64,000 nt of DNA from Shinella zoogloeoides (GTDB lineage Bacteria > Pseudomonadota > Alphaproteobacteria > Rhizobiales > Rhizobiaceae): positions 601,501 through 665,500 of the forward strand of contig NZ_CP086610.1 in the NCBI RefSeq assembly GCF_020883495.1, in the 5' to 3' direction. The notes under the pieces were generated by a model, which was not told the DNA's origin, searched no databases, and saw only the letters and a list, made by a program, of their open reading frames with translations. This document shows, piece after piece, positions 27,642 to 37,189 of the stretch. Within the stretch, counting starts at the first letter, position 1. Each line of letters opens with the position of its first letter. The position numbers and the translations under genes are program-made.

Positions 27642-29059
27642 GTAGCGTCCGCGCACGTGGTGTAATTTCGGAGGCGCATTGAGGTGGAAACGGCGGTGGA
27701 GAATGAGCTGCCGAATTCGTTGAGCGCAAGGTGGGCACCGGGCCTGTCGGAGAAGGTGGAGTTGCAAAGCTTCAACCAGCCGAAAGGAACCCCGATGACC
27801 GACGACAGATTAGCTCTTTCCGAGCTTGCCGCGAAGAGTGGCGATAGCGATTTTCTGCGCACGATTGCCGAAAGCGTGCTGCAACTGATCATGGAAGCCG
27901 ATGTTGATGGCCTGATCGGCGCTGGGCGCTATGAACGTGGCGACAGCCGCCAGACATGGCGCAACGGCTACCGCGACCGCTCGCTCGACACCCGGCTCGG
28001 CACGCTGAACCTGAAGATACCGAAGATGCGACAGGGAGCCTACTTTCCCGGCTTTCTGGAGCCGAGGAAGATGGTGGAGAAGGCGCTGGTGGCCGTGATC
28101 CAGGAGGCGTGGATCAACGGCGTCTCGACGCGCAAGGTCGATGAGCTGGTGCAGGCCATGGGCATGACCGGCATCTCCAAATCCTCCGTCTCCAAGCTGT
28201 GCAAGGATATCGACGAGCGGGTGAACGCCTTCCTCAAGCGCCCCCTTTCCGGTGACTGGCCATACCTCTGGCTCGACGCCACCTATCTGAAGGTGCGTGA
28301 GGGCGGTCGCATCGTGTCGGTGGCGGCGATAATCGCGGTGGCGGTCAACACGGACGGGAAGAGGGAGATTGTCGGCCTGCACATCGGCCCCTCCGAAGCC
28401 GAGCCGTTCTGGACGAGCTTCCTGCGTGATCTGGTCCGCCGAGGCCTCACCGGCGTCAAGCTGGTCATCTCCGATGCCCATGAAGGGCTGAAAGCGGCCA
28501 TTACCCGTATCCTCAGCGCGACATGGCAGCGCTGCCGTGTTCATGCGACACGCAATGCGCTGGCCTACGTTCCCAAGGGCCAGCACACCATGGTCGCCGC
28601 CGCGATCCGTCAGGCTTTCATCCAGCCCGACCATGACAATGCCGTGCAGACCTGGCGGCATGTCGCCGACCAGCTCCGCGCCAGATGGCCCAAGCTCGGT
28701 ACCTTCATGGACAATGCCGAAGCCGACGTGCTGGCCTACATGGCCTTCCCCGCCCAGCACCGCACGAAATTACATTCAACGAATCCACTCGAACGCCTCA
28801 ACAAGGAGGTCAAGCGCCGTGCCGATGTCGTCGGCATCTTCCCCAACGAGGACAGCATCGTTCGCCTCATCGGCGCGGTTCTGCTCGAAGCCAACGACGA
28901 ATGGCAGCTCCTGAGCCGATACATGCAGGTCGAGGCAATGGCCGAGCTAAACCCACCAACAATCGAAGAGGAAACTACACTTCAGATTACACCCAGAGCC
29001 GCCTGATCATGACGGCCCGGTCCTACACCCGAAATTACACCAACTTGACGGACGCTATC
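27642..29059 (+). mobile_element. IS256-family insertion sequence nested in the IS21 element
   Basis: It is 1418 bases long. The ends read GGTAGCGTCC (27642) and GGACGCTATC (to 29059), near-perfect inverted repeats that extend into GGTGTAATTTCGG on both sides. It is flanked by the 8-base target duplication AGAATTGA (27634-27641 and 29060-29067). Removing it and one duplicate restores CCATTGAGAATTGACCC, the left internal repeat of the IS21 element. Confidence 0.92.
27795..29006 (+). CDS. IS256-family transposase
   Basis: A 403-residue DDE transposase; the ATG at 27795 has AAAGGA upstream. Family signatures: RNGYRDRSLDTRLGTLNLKI near residue 55, WLDATYLKVREGGRI with the first catalytic Asp, VISDAHEGLKAAI with the second, and the C-terminal RTKLHSTNPLERLNKEVKRR with the catalytic Glu. 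The gene is intact and both ends of the element are present, so the element may be active. It supplied the insertion into the IS21 left end. Confidence 0.93.
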   Translation: MTDDRLALSELAAKSGDSDFLRTIAESVLQLIMEADVDGLIGAGRYERGDSRQTWRNGYRDRSLDTRLGTLNLKIPKMRQGAYFPGFLEPRKMVEKALVAVIQEAWINGVSTRKVDELVQAMGMTGISKSSVSKLCKDIDERVNAFLKRPLSGDWPYLWLDATYLKVREGGRIVSVAAIIAVAVNTDGKREIVGLHIGPSEAEPFWTSFLRDLVRRGLTGVKLVISDAHEGLKAAITRILSATWQRCRVHATRNALAYVPKGQHTMVAAAIRQAFIQPDHDNAVQTWRHVADQLRARWPKLGTFMDNAEADVLAYMAFPAQHRTKLHSTNPLERLNKEVKRRADVVGIFPNEDSIVRLIGAVLLEANDEWQLLSRYMQVEAMAELNPPTIEEETTLQITPRAA

Positions 29060-29122
29060 AGAATTGACCCATGTTCCAACCTTCCCTCGCATGTTTTCAG
29101 CGGGGGCTATGGAGTGATCGAC

Positions 29123-30649
29123 ATGGCGTTATTGAGCGTGATCCGACGCTGGCATTTTCGAGAAGAACTATCGATCCGGGAGATTTGCCGCAGGACTGGC
29201 CTGTCCCGGAATACCATCCGCAAATACCTGCGCCTGGACGGCGTGGAGCCGAAGTTCAAAGTCCCGGAGCGGCCAAGCAAGCTTGATCCTTTTGCTGATC
29301 GGTTGTCTGCCTGGCTGAAGAGCGAATCCAAGAAGAACCGCAAGCAGAAGCGGACGATGAAGCAGTTGCATGCCGATCTGATGAGCCTTGGCTACGAGGG
29401 CTCCTACAATCGGGTTGCGGCATTTGCTCGGGAATGGCGTGATGATCGGCAGAGAGAATTGCAGACGACGGGCCGCGGGACATATGTGCCCCTGGCGTTT
29501 GACCCCGGCGAAGCCTTCCAGTTCGATTGGTCGGAAGATTGGGCCATCATCGGCAATGAGCGCACCAAACTGCAGGTGGCGCACACGAAGCTGAGCTACA
29601 GCCGCGCCTTCATCGTTCGGGCCTATCTCCTGCAGACGCATGAGATGCTGTTCGATGCCCATAATCATGCATTCCGGGTCTTCGGCGGCATCCCCGGCCG
29701 CGGAATCTACGACAACATGCGCACGGCGATCGACAAGGTCGGCCGCGGGAAAGAGCGCGACGTCAATGTCCGTTTCCTGGCGATGGCCAGTCACTACGTA
29801 TTCGAGCCGGAGTTCTGCAATCCCGCGTCTGGTTGGGAGAAAGGGCAGGTCGAGAAGAATGTTCAGGATGCGCGTCATCGCTTCTTCCAACCTGTTCCGC
29901 GCTTTCCATCATTGGATGCCCTGAACGACTGGCTGGAGCTTCGGTGCAAGGAATTCTGGGCAAAGACCCCACACGGACAGATGCGCGGCACCATTGCCGA
30001 CATCTGGGCTGAGGAAGCTTTGGCATTGATGCCTGTTACCCGTCCGTTCGACGGCTTCGTGGAGTATACGAAGCGGGTCACGCCAACCTGCCTCGTCCAT
30101 CTGGAGCGCAATCGCTACAGCGTGCCGGCATCCTTCGCCAATCGACCGGTGAGCCTGCGGGTCTATCCGGATCGTGTCGTGGTTGCTGCGGAAGGCCAGA
30201 TCGTCTGCGAGCATCGTCGCGTCATCGATCGCTCTCACGACCGACCGGGACAGACGATCTACGACTGGCGGCACTATCTGGCGGTCGTGCAACGCAAGCC
30301 AGGCGCGCTTCGCAACGGTGCACCCTTTGCCGAGCTACCGGACGCGTTCCGGACCTTGCAGCAATACCTCCTGAAGAAGCCGGGTGGCGACCGCGAGATG
30401 GTCGATATCCTGGCCCTTGTTCTCCAGCACGACGAACAGGCCGTGCTATCGGCGGTCGACATGGCGCTGAAGTCCGGCGTCCCCACGAAGACCCACGTGC
30501 TGAACCTGCTGCATCGCCTCGTCGACGGCAAATCCTTCACACCGCCCACCATCGATGCACCTCAGGCCCTGACGCTCGTCAACGAGCCCAAGGCCAATGT
30601 CGAACGATACGATGCGCTGAGAAAGACGGAGGCCCGCCATGCGTCATAA
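29123..30649 (+). CDS. istA: IS21-family transposase IstA
   Basis: A 508-residue integrase-type transposase. I placed the start at the ATG at 29123 ([12 protein letters not shown]); a GTG at 29114 is an alternative. The N-terminal helix-turn-helix reads [20 protein letters not shown]; the DDE core includes [14 protein letters not shown] (first Asp), YDNMRTAID (second Asp) and [15 protein letters not shown] (Glu); the C-terminal part has [20 protein letters not shown]. It overlaps istB by 11 bases. Its upstream promoter region was altered by the IS256 insertion about 55 bases before the start. Confidence 0.92.
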   Translation: MALLSVIRRWHFREELSIREICRRTGLSRNTIRKYLRLDGVEPKFKVPERPSKLDPFADRLSAWLKSESKKNRKQKRTMKQLHADLMSLGYEGSYNRVAAFAREWRDDRQRELQTTGRGTYVPLAFDPGEAFQFDWSEDWAIIGNERTKLQVAHTKLSYSRAFIVRAYLLQTHEMLFDAHNHAFRVFGGIPGRGIYDNMRTAIDKVGRGKERDVNVRFLAMASHYVFEPEFCNPASGWEKGQVEKNVQDARHRFFQPVPRFPSLDALNDWLELRCKEFWAKTPHGQMRGTIADIWAEEALALMPVTRPFDGFVEYTKRVTPTCLVHLERNRYSVPASFANRPVSLRVYPDRVVVAAEGQIVCEHRRVIDRSHDRPGQTIYDWRHYLAVVQRKPGALRNGAPFAELPDAFRTLQQYLLKKPGGDREMVDILALVLQHDEQAVLSAVDMALKSGVPTKTHVLNLLHRLVDGKSFTPPTIDAPQALTLVNEPKANVERYDALRKTEARHAS

Positions 30650-31451
30650 TCCAGCAAGCGGCGCTGTCGTCATCATGCTGCGGCAACTGAAGATGCACGG
30701 CATGGCCCAGGCCGTCGGCGAACTCACCGAGCAGGGATCGCCGGCATTCGAGGCGGCAATCCCGATCCTGTCGCAGCTCCTCAAGGCGGAGACCGCGGAA
30801 CGTGAAGTTCGATCGACGGCCTACCAGCTCAAGACGGCACGCTTTCCAGCCTATCGTGACCTGAACGGCTTCGACTTCACCAGCAGTGAGATCAACGAGG
30901 CGCTGGCCCGTCAGCTTCATCGCTGCGACTTCCTGGACGACGCCAACAACATTGTCCTGGTCGGCGGTCCCGGCACGGGCAAGACGCATATCGCCACGGC
31001 CATCGGTGTCCAGGCCATCGAACATCATCACAAGCGGGTTCGGTTCTTCTCGACCGTGGAACTGGTCAACGCGCTCGAGCAGGAGAAGTCCCAAGGTCGC
31101 TCAGGCCAGATCGCCAACCGCCTGGCACACTCCGATCTCGTCATCCTCGACGAGCTCGGTTATCTGCCGTTCAGTGCTTCAGGCGGTGCGATGCTGTTCC
31201 ATCTGCTGAGCAAGCTCTATGAGCACACGAGCGTCATCATCACCACCAACCTGAGCTTCAGCGAATGGGCCAGTGTCTTCGGCGATGCCAAGATGACAAC
31301 CGCGCTGCTCGACCGGCTCACCCATCATTGCCACATCCTCGAGACCGGCAACGACAGCTTCCGCTTCAAGAACAGCTCCGCGCACGACACCAAAACGACA
31401 AAGGAGAAAACGAGGAACTTGACCACGACCGCAGAGCCGAAACATACCTAA
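30639..31451 (+). CDS. istB: IS21-family ATPase helper IstB
   Basis: A 270-residue AAA+ ATPase that assembles on target DNA and recruits IstA. Walker A is [16 protein letters not shown] (residues about 108-123), Walker [14 protein letters not shown], then the sensor region [19 protein letters not shown] and the arginine-finger area [11 protein letters not shown]. Length is normal. It overlaps istA by 11 bases and ends about 55 bases before the right end of the element. Confidence 0.93.
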   Translation: MRHNPASGAVVIMLRQLKMHGMAQAVGELTEQGSPAFEAAIPILSQLLKAETAEREVRSTAYQLKTARFPAYRDLNGFDFTSSEINEALARQLHRCDFLDDANNIVLVGGPGTGKTHIATAIGVQAIEHHHKRVRFFSTVELVNALEQEKSQGRSGQIANRLAHSDLVILDELGYLPFSASGGAMLFHLLSKLYEHTSVIITTNLSFSEWASVFGDAKMTTALLDRLTHHCHILETGNDSFRFKNSSAHDTKTTKEKTRNLTTTAEPKHT

Positions 31452-31506
31452 TAAGCGGGTCAATTCTCGGTGGAAACGCCGGGTCAGTTCTCAGTGGCAA
31501 TCAACA

Positions 31507-32537
31507 GCTTCGCTCCACATGGCGGAAAGAGCGGAGAAATGGCGCTTGATGGTCTTCTGTGTCAACAGAGGCTGTTTCCGGTTGTCCGGCAGCTTTTCAT
31601 GGGCGCGGATGATTTCATCGGGTGTGAAGGTTTTGTAGGCGGAAGCCTTGCCGTAGTCGGAAGGCAAACGCTCCGCCGTTGCGCGGAATTGTCCGGCATC
31701 CGCCCGCGTATACCGGCTTACCGGCTTGTCCCCGCAGTTCTGGATGAAAAGCCGGTACGTGGCATCGGCCTGGTTGCCGGTTTGCTGTTTCCACTCTTTG
31801 CGCCGGAGCTGGCCTTCGATGTAGCTCGGGTAGACCGTCGAAAAAAGCGGCTCCGACTGCACATCCGATTGCCGCGCCGGCACGGGAGCCGACGTTACGG
31901 GGCGTGCCTCGGCCAAGGTCTGGCGGAGGAGCTTGCTTTTCGGTTCATAGTCGAAGTCGCCTTCATAGCGAGCTTTCAGTGCTTCCGCGAGATCGATGCC
32001 GGCGCGGTGAACCGCTTCCTTGCACTGATGGCGTTCTTCCTCGTCAAGCGAGGGCCAGGACAAGCCAGCCATCTGGGCAGCGGCCTGTGATGCCCAAAGT
32101 CCGGTGTCGAGCGTATTGCCGCCAAGGGTTTTCCGCGTCTGCTCGGCAACGTCGGACCAGAATTTGGCGCGTGCGGCGCGCGCATCTTCTTCGAGATAGG
32201 CGCCGGAAGCGCGACCGGCGTGCTCCCTTGCCAGAATATGGTTGTAGAATTGCTGTGCGAGGCGGGTGATTTCATCGTCGGTAAGCATGGGATTTGCGCG
32301 GGCTCTCTCGAAAAGTTTTTCGGTGAGCCGATATAGTTCGTCCGCTCGCAGTCGCGCTGTCCTGGGGGAACAGGCTCCCAAGGTGCGCACGAACTCGCGT
32401 CGTTTCAGCCTGTCGCGCAAATCGGCGGGAACGACTCTTCGGAAATGAAACATGCGTCCGCGCCGGACGACGTTGGAAGGAACTGCCAAGCTGCTTCGCT
32501 CGCCTTTGTAGCGGCGGTTTGTAGCAAAGCGCTTCAT
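31507..32537 (-). pseudogene. Tyrosine integrase, C-terminal catalytic domain lost
   Basis: About 343 residues remain. The N-terminus has the arm-type DNA-binding part (RRGRMFHFRRVVPADLRDRL) of integrases with a DUF6538-like start, followed by the core-binding SAM-like segment (QTGNQADATYRLFIQNCGDK to LLTQKTIKRHFSALSAMW). The frame runs into the IS21 end at 31506, so the catalytic R-H-R-Y residues are missing. The gene starts 54 bases from the attachment repeat in tRNA-Gln and points away from the tRNA, as expected for the element's own integrase. It is almost certainly inactive. Confidence 0.85.
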
Positions 32538-32590
32538 CCCGCCGGAGGTGGCGCGATGTTTGCAAATGATTTCAATGAGTTAGGAGGAAA

Positions 32591-32608
32591 TTGGCTGGGG
32601 AACCTGGA
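32591..32608. other. tRNA-proximal attachment site (18-bp direct repeat)
   Basis: TTGGCTGGGGAACCTGGA overlaps the last 17 bases of the tRNA-Gln gene (CCA end, acceptor and part of the T stem) and equals the distal copy at 24485-24502. Confidence 0.85.
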
Positions 32609-32665
32609 TTCGAACCAAGATTAACGGAGTCAGAGTCCGTCGTTCTACCGTTGAACTATTCCCCA
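32592..32665 (-). tRNA. tRNA-Gln (anticodon CTG)
   Basis: A 74-base gene with encoded CCA. The acceptor stem TGGGGAA pairs with TTCCCCA, with discriminator G. The anticodon stem ACGGA/TCCGT encloses the loop CTCTGAC, giving anticodon CTG (reads CAG). The T loop is TTCGAAT with one G-T wobble in its stem. It is the integration target of the element to its left; the tRNA remains complete. The 236 bases between it and the next gene hold no other gene. Confidence 0.95.
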
Positions 32666-32901
32666 GCATGGCTGGTTCCGGCGTGGCCGGGGCCTGTGAG
32701 GCGGGCTTATAAACAAAAGGCGGCGCGTTGCAAATGGTTTTTTTGGAAAAAATCACACCGGCCCGTTTGACGCACGCCGTCGTGGTTCCGTCACAAAAAG
32801 AATTTGGCGAACGGGCCGGGCGCTGGTAATGTCGCGCCAACGAAGATCGAGAGAGCGCCTGCTTGCAGCCCAAGGCTTTGCGCGGCGCCATAGGCAGTAA
32901 C

Positions 32902-34443
32902 GTGAACGACCCCGACAGCGGCGAAAAGCCGTCCGTTTCCGGGGCGCGAGATGCGGGCAATGCGGGGCGGCCGAAGCGGTCGCGCCGTCGCAAGGGAAAG
33001 CAGAAGGGCGCGACCAGCCCCTCTGCCGTTTCCGTGCCCGCAGGCCAGGCGGCCGGTTCGCCCGAGCCCGCCGAGCGCCCCCAGGCCGCAAACAGCGGCA
33101 TCAATGCGCGCCGGAACAAGCGACGCAGGCACGGCAAGAATCCGGGCGGCGAGAATGTGCGCCCGCTCGCGCCTGTCGGTCAGCGCGAAGCGCCCCATGA
33201 ACAGCGTCAGGCGGACGGCCACAAGGCTCGCCGCAAGCATCGCGGCAAGAAGTCGGCCGCGCGCGCCGCGCCGGCCGTGGCGGAGGCTGCGGGCCTTCTG
33301 CCGACGATCGACCTGATCGCGGAACAGCGGCCGCCGCAGATGGCCGAGCCGCGGCGCGAAACCGCGCCGGCGCACCGCATGGCCGAGCGCGAGCATTACG
33401 ATGCGCCGCTCTATGCCGCGCTCGACCTCGGCACCAACAATTGCCGCCTGCTCATTGCCCAGCCGACCCGGCCGGGCCAGTTCCGCGTCGTGGATGCCTT
33501 TTCGCGCATCGTGCGCCTCGGCGAGGGACTTGCGGCGCGGGGGCGGCTTTCCGACGAGGCGATGGACCGCTCCGTCGAGGCGCTGAAGATCTGCGCCGCC
33601 AAGCTGAAGAACCGCAATATTCGCCGCAGCCGCCTCATCGCGACGGAAGCCTGCCGCGCGGCGGAGAACGGCGAGACGTTCCTCGAGCGCGTGCGCGAGG
33701 AGACGGGGCTGGAACTCGAAATCATCAACCGCGAGACCGAGGCGCGGCTTGCGGTCTCCGGCTGCTCTTCGCTGGTCGGGCGCGAGGCGAAATCCGTCGT
33801 GCTCTTCGATATCGGCGGCGGCTCCTCGGAAATCGCGGTCATCCGCATCGGCGACAACCGCTCCAGCCGGCTTGCCAACCACATCACGCACTGGACCTCG
33901 CTGCCGGTGGGCGTCGTCACGCTCTCCGAGCGCCATGGCGGGCGCGACGTGACGCCGGAAAGCTTTGCCGGCATGGTCTCGGAAGTCGAGGGCATGCTGG
34001 CCAATTTCGACTGCCCGGGCGAGAGCGCCCATGCGCCGGAGGATTTCCACCTTATCGGCACGTCCGGCACGGTGACGACGCTCGCCGGCGTCCATCTCGA
34101 CCTGCCGCGCTACGACCGCCGCCGGGTCGATGGCGTGTGGCTTTCGGACGATGAGGTCACGGCCATGCAGGCGCGGCTTCTCTCCTGGGATTTTACCGCC
34201 CGCGCGGCCAATCCCTGCATCGGGCCGGACCGGGCGGACCTCGTTCTGGCCGGCTGCGCCATCCTCGAGGCGATCCGCAAGCGCTGGCCCTCGCGCCGCA
34301 TGCGCGTCGCCGACCGCGGCTTGCGCGAAGGCCTGCTCACCGACATGATGGCCGATGACGGCGTCTGGCGCCGTGGCCGCCACCGCCGCAACCATCGCGG
34401 CGGCCACCGCAATCCGGCAAAGCCCGAAGGACAGGCGTCATGA
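32902..34443 (+). CDS. Exopolyphosphatase / pppGpp phosphohydrolase family protein with a basic N-terminal extension
   Basis: A 513-residue protein if it begins at the GTG at 32902; a TTG at 32863 is an alternative, and neither has a strong ribosome site. The first 150 or so residues are a disordered, Lys/Arg-rich extension ([34 protein letters not shown]) not found in E. coli Ppx/GppA. The catalytic ASKHA domain follows: [39 protein letters not shown] and [14 protein letters not shown]. The C-terminal HD-like domain of E. coli Ppx is absent. It cleaves polyphosphate or (p)ppGpp. Its stop overlaps the rlmE start (ATGA). The basic extension may bind RNA or polyphosphate; that is inference. Confidence 0.86.
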   Translation: MNDPDSGEKPSVSGARDAGNAGRPKRSRRRKGKQKGATSPSAVSVPAGQAAGSPEPAERPQAANSGINARRNKRRRHGKNPGGENVRPLAPVGQREAPHEQRQADGHKARRKHRGKKSAARAAPAVAEAAGLLPTIDLIAEQRPPQMAEPRRETAPAHRMAEREHYDAPLYAALDLGTNNCRLLIAQPTRPGQFRVVDAFSRIVRLGEGLAARGRLSDEAMDRSVEALKICAAKLKNRNIRRSRLIATEACRAAENGETFLERVREETGLELEIINRETEARLAVSGCSSLVGREAKSVVLFDIGGGSSEIAVIRIGDNRSSRLANHITHWTSLPVGVVTLSERHGGRDVTPESFAGMVSEVEGMLANFDCPGESAHAPEDFHLIGTSGTVTTLAGVHLDLPRYDRRRVDGVWLSDDEVTAMQARLLSWDFTARAANPCIGPDRADLVLAGCAILEAIRKRWPSRRMRVADRGLREGLLTDMMADDGVWRRGRHRRNHRGGHRNPAKPEGQAS

Positions 34444-35159
34444 CCAAGACCCCCATCGGCCGCAAGCTCGGCCAGAAGGTCAAGAAGGGCAAGCTCAAGG
34501 CCTCGTCCCGCCGCTGGCTGGAGCGCCATATCAACGATCCCTATGTGCAGCGCGCCAAGCTGGAAGGCTACCGCGCCCGCGCTGCCTTCAAGCTGCTGGA
34601 GATCGACGAGAAGCACAACATCCTCAGCGGCGCCCGCCGCATCATCGACCTTGGCGCGGCGCCCGGAAGCTGGTCGCAGATCGCCGCCAAGGTGACGGGC
34701 TCGACCGACACGGACCCGCGCGTCGCCGCCATCGACTTCCTGGAAATGGATCCCCTGCCGGGCGTGCATATCCTGCAGATGGACTTCCTCGATCCCGATG
34801 CGCCGCAAAAGCTCATCGAGGCCGTCGGCGGCACGCCAAACCTCGTGATTTCCGACATGGCCGCGCCGACCACCGGCCACCGCCAGACGGACCACCTGCG
34901 CACCATGCATCTGTGCGAGGTCGCCGCGCATTTCGCCGTCGAGGTGCTGGCCGAGGGCGGGCATTTCCTCGCGAAAACCTTCCAGGGCGGCACGGAACGC
35001 GACCTGCTCAACATGCTCAAGCAGAATTTCAAGCAGGTCATCCATGTGAAGCCGGGCGCCTCGCGCGCCGAATCGGTGGAGATGTTCCTGCTCGCCAAGG
35101 GCTTCAAGGGCCGCAAGGCGAGGGATGACGAGGCGGCGGAAGCAGGCGAGGAAGCCTGA
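34440..35159 (+). CDS. rlmE: 23S rRNA (uridine-2'-O-)-methyltransferase RlmE
   Basis: A 239-residue FtsJ/RrmJ methyltransferase that modifies U2552 of 23S rRNA late in large-subunit assembly. SAM-binding motif I reads [15 protein letters not shown]; the K-D-K-E tetrad is represented by K in [13 protein letters not shown] in VISDMAAP, K in FLAKTFQGG and E in [12 protein letters not shown]. Slightly longer than the E. coli protein (209), with basic N-terminal and acidic C-terminal tails. It overlaps the exopolyphosphatase-family gene and the VOC gene, so the three form one operon. Confidence 0.95.
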   Translation: MTKTPIGRKLGQKVKKGKLKASSRRWLERHINDPYVQRAKLEGYRARAAFKLLEIDEKHNILSGARRIIDLGAAPGSWSQIAAKVTGSTDTDPRVAAIDFLEMDPLPGVHILQMDFLDPDAPQKLIEAVGGTPNLVISDMAAPTTGHRQTDHLRTMHLCEVAAHFAVEVLAEGGHFLAKTFQGGTERDLLNMLKQNFKQVIHVKPGASRAESVEMFLLAKGFKGRKARDDEAAEAGEEA

Positions 35160-35542
35160 TGCTCCTCTACACCACCGTCGGCACCAACGATCTTGACCGC
35201 GCCGGGCGCTTCTACGATGCGGTCCTGTCTGCCCTCGGCTATGTCAGGCAGAAGGAAGCGCAGGGCGAGATCGGCTATGCGGCGGATGGCGATGTGCGCT
35301 GCCGCTTCTGGGTCGTCGAGCCCTTCAACCGCGAACCGGCGACCTTCGGCAATGGCGTCACCATCGCCCTCGTCGCCCCGAACCGCGCGGCTGTCGACGC
35401 CTTCCACGCCGCAGCGCTTGCCGCAGGCGGCACGGACGAGGGCGCGCCCGGCCTGCGCCCGTTCCATGCCAGCTTCTACGCGGCCTTCGTGCGCGACCAC
35501 GACGGCAACAAGCTCGCGGCCGTCTGCGAAAAGCCGGAATAG
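35159..35542 (+). CDS. VOC-family (glyoxalase/bleomycin resistance-like) protein
   Basis: A 127-residue protein of two beta-alpha-beta-beta-beta units: TVGTNDLDRAGRFYDAVLSA begins the first and AAFVRDHDGNKLAAVCEKPE ends the second. The metal-ligand positions typical of glyoxalase I are not fully clear. The substrate is unknown. Its ATG shares one base with the rlmE stop (TGATG), so it is translationally coupled to that gene. Confidence 0.82.
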   Translation: MLLYTTVGTNDLDRAGRFYDAVLSALGYVRQKEAQGEIGYAADGDVRCRFWVVEPFNREPATFGNGVTIALVAPNRAAVDAFHAAALAAGGTDEGAPGLRPFHASFYAAFVRDHDGNKLAAVCEKPE

Positions 35543-35546
35543 TCCT

Positions 35547-36956
35547 TCACTTCACCGCGGTCGTTTCCGCTTCCGGTGCCGCCATGCGGTGGCCGGAAAC
35601 CGTTGCGCCCGTGTTCTTCGCCATGGCGAGGAAGGGGATGGCGGCGGTCAGCGTGAGGGCGGAGATGATCATGAACGCGGTCTGGAAGTCCTGCAGCTCA
35701 AGGTGCGTGCCGCTCAGGGAGGTCTCGATCTCGAGGATGGTGCCGGCGGCGGCGACGCCCAGCGCAAGGCTCATCTGCTGAAGCACGGCGCTCATCGAGG
35801 TGGCCTTGCTGGCGTCCTCGTCGCCGATATCGGCGAAGGAAAGGGCGTTCACGCTGGTGAAGAAGAACGAGCGCACGAAGCCGGCGATCAGCAGTACGCC
35901 CGCCATGAACCAGAAGGGGGTCGCGGGCGTGAAGAGGCCGTTCACGAAGGTCAGCGCCGCGCCGAAGATGCTGGCGGCGATCAGCGTCGTGCGGAAGCCG
36001 GTGAAGCTGAGCACGCGTTTTGCGATGAACTTGGTGGTGATTGCCCCGATCGCGCCGGTAAAGGTGACGAGGCCGGACTGGAAGGGCGACAGGCCGAAGC
36101 CGACCTGCAGCATCAGCGGCATCAGGAAGGGCACCGCGCCGACCGAGATGCGGAACAGCGTGCCGCCGATGGCGGCGGCGCGGAAGGCGTCGTCATGGAA
36201 GAGTTTCAGGTCGAGCAGCGGCGCGGGGTGACGCCGGGCGTGGCGGACATAGAGCACGGCGCAGAGCAGCCCGATGAGGGTCGAGGCGATGCCGATGATG
36301 GGCGGCAGGGCGGGGAGGCTGACGACCGACAGGCCGAACATCGTGCCGGAGGCGGCGACGGCGCTGAGGAGGAACCCTTTCCAGTCGAGCGGCGGCGGCG
36401 CGGCGGCCTGGATATCCGGCAGGTAGATGCCGGAAAGCACATAGCCGACGATGCCGACCGGGACGTTGATGAGAAAAATCCAGTGCCAGGAGAAATAGGT
36501 GGTGATGAAGCCGCCGAGCGGCGGGCCGGCGAGCGGGCCGACCAGCGCGGGGATCGTCAGCAACGCCATGGCCGAGACCAATTCGGAGCGCGAGGTGCTG
36601 CGCACCAGGACGAGGCGTGCGACGGGCGTCATCATCGCCCCGCCCATACCTTGCAGGAAGCGCGAGACGACGAAGGCGAGGAGGCTGCCGGAGATGGCGC
36701 AGAGAATGGAGCCGGCGACGAAGACGAGGATGGCGAACCGGAAGATGCGCTTGGCCCCAAAACGGTCCGCCATCCAGCCGCTCAGCGGAATGAAGGTGGC
36801 GAGCGACACCATGTAGGCGGTCAGCGCCAGCTTCAGCGTGATCGGCCCGACGCCCAGATCGGCCGCGATAGCCGGCAGCGAGGTGGCGATGACGGTGGAA
36901 TCCATCTGCTCCATGAAGAGCGCGACGGCGAGGATCAGGGGAACGATACGGTTCAT
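35547..36956 (-). CDS. MFS drug-exporter (DHA2/EmrB-like)
   Basis: A 469-residue inner-membrane protein with about 14 hydrophobic helices. The start of the family is clear: AVALFMEQMDSTVIATSLPA (motif D1 of DHA2), then SGWMADRFGAKRIFRFAI (motif A) and PLAGPPLGGFITTYFSWHWI (motif C). It probably exports drugs or other amphiphilic compounds by proton antiport. I chose the ATG at 36956 from homology; its ribosome site is weak. No membrane-fusion partner is adjacent, unlike EmrAB. Confidence 0.88.
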   Translation of the reverse strand: MNRIVPLILAVALFMEQMDSTVIATSLPAIAADLGVGPITLKLALTAYMVSLATFIPLSGWMADRFGAKRIFRFAILVFVAGSILCAISGSLLAFVVSRFLQGMGGAMMTPVARLVLVRSTSRSELVSAMALLTIPALVGPLAGPPLGGFITTYFSWHWIFLINVPVGIVGYVLSGIYLPDIQAAAPPPLDWKGFLLSAVAASGTMFGLSVVSLPALPPIIGIASTLIGLLCAVLYVRHARRHPAPLLDLKLFHDDAFRAAAIGGTLFRISVGAVPFLMPLMLQVGFGLSPFQSGLVTFTGAIGAITTKFIAKRVLSFTGFRTTLIAASIFGAALTFVNGLFTPATPFWFMAGVLLIAGFVRSFFFTSVNALSFADIGDEDASKATSMSAVLQQMSLALGVAAAGTILEIETSLSGTHLELQDFQTAFMIISALTLTAAIPFLAMAKNTGATVSGHRMAAPEAETTAVK

Positions 36957-37189
36957 CGGCAAATCGGTGTTGCAATTCCAGGCGAGCGAAGCGGAACTGC
37001 GGGAAACGGAAACGCTGCTGCGCGGGGCCGGCCGTTTTCTGCGCCCCTCTCTGGCATCTGTCAAATCGGCAGGTGCCGCTTTGAGGATCACAAGCCCGTG
37101 ATGCGGCGGGACGAGATCGTGACAGCGCCCTAGATTGGGCCGTGTCATGCTGTTGCCGATGCAGCCATTCGAGAAAGAGGGTTAGCCCC

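Larger units (their letters stand above)
27584..31506 (+). mobile_element. IS21-family insertion sequence, interrupted by an IS256-family element
   Basis: Terminal inverted repeats begin TGTTGATTGCCACTGAGAAC (27584 onward, and the reverse complement ending at 31506). A second internal repeat of the form CCA(T/C)(T/C)GAGAATTGACCC occurs at both ends, the multiple terminal repeats typical of IS21. istA and istB overlap by 11 bases. The left repeat array is split by an IS256-family element. I see no target-site duplication outside the ends: the left flank is CATCCAGGAA and the right flank GCTTCGCTCC. Both flanking genes are truncated, which suggests a deletion next to the element. Confidence 0.88.
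24485..32608. mobile_element. Integrative element in tRNA-Gln(CTG), partly degraded
   Basis: An exact 18-bp direct repeat (TTGGCTGGGGAACCTGGA) bounds the region: at 24485-24502 and at 32591-32608, where it forms the 3' end of tRNA-Gln. A tyrosine integrase gene starts 54 bases inside the tRNA end, the classical arrangement. Between them are four cargo genes of unknown type, all on the minus strand, and two nested insertion sequences that occupy about 3.9 kb. The integrase and one cargo gene are truncated at the insertion-sequence ends, so the element is probably no longer self-mobile. Cargo codon use looks less GC-rich than the flanks by eye. Confidence 0.85.

Noticed and set aside
27584..31506. 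A composite transposon carrying the cargo genes
   Set aside because: The two insertion sequences are nested, not flanking, and belong to different families; the cargo lies outside both.
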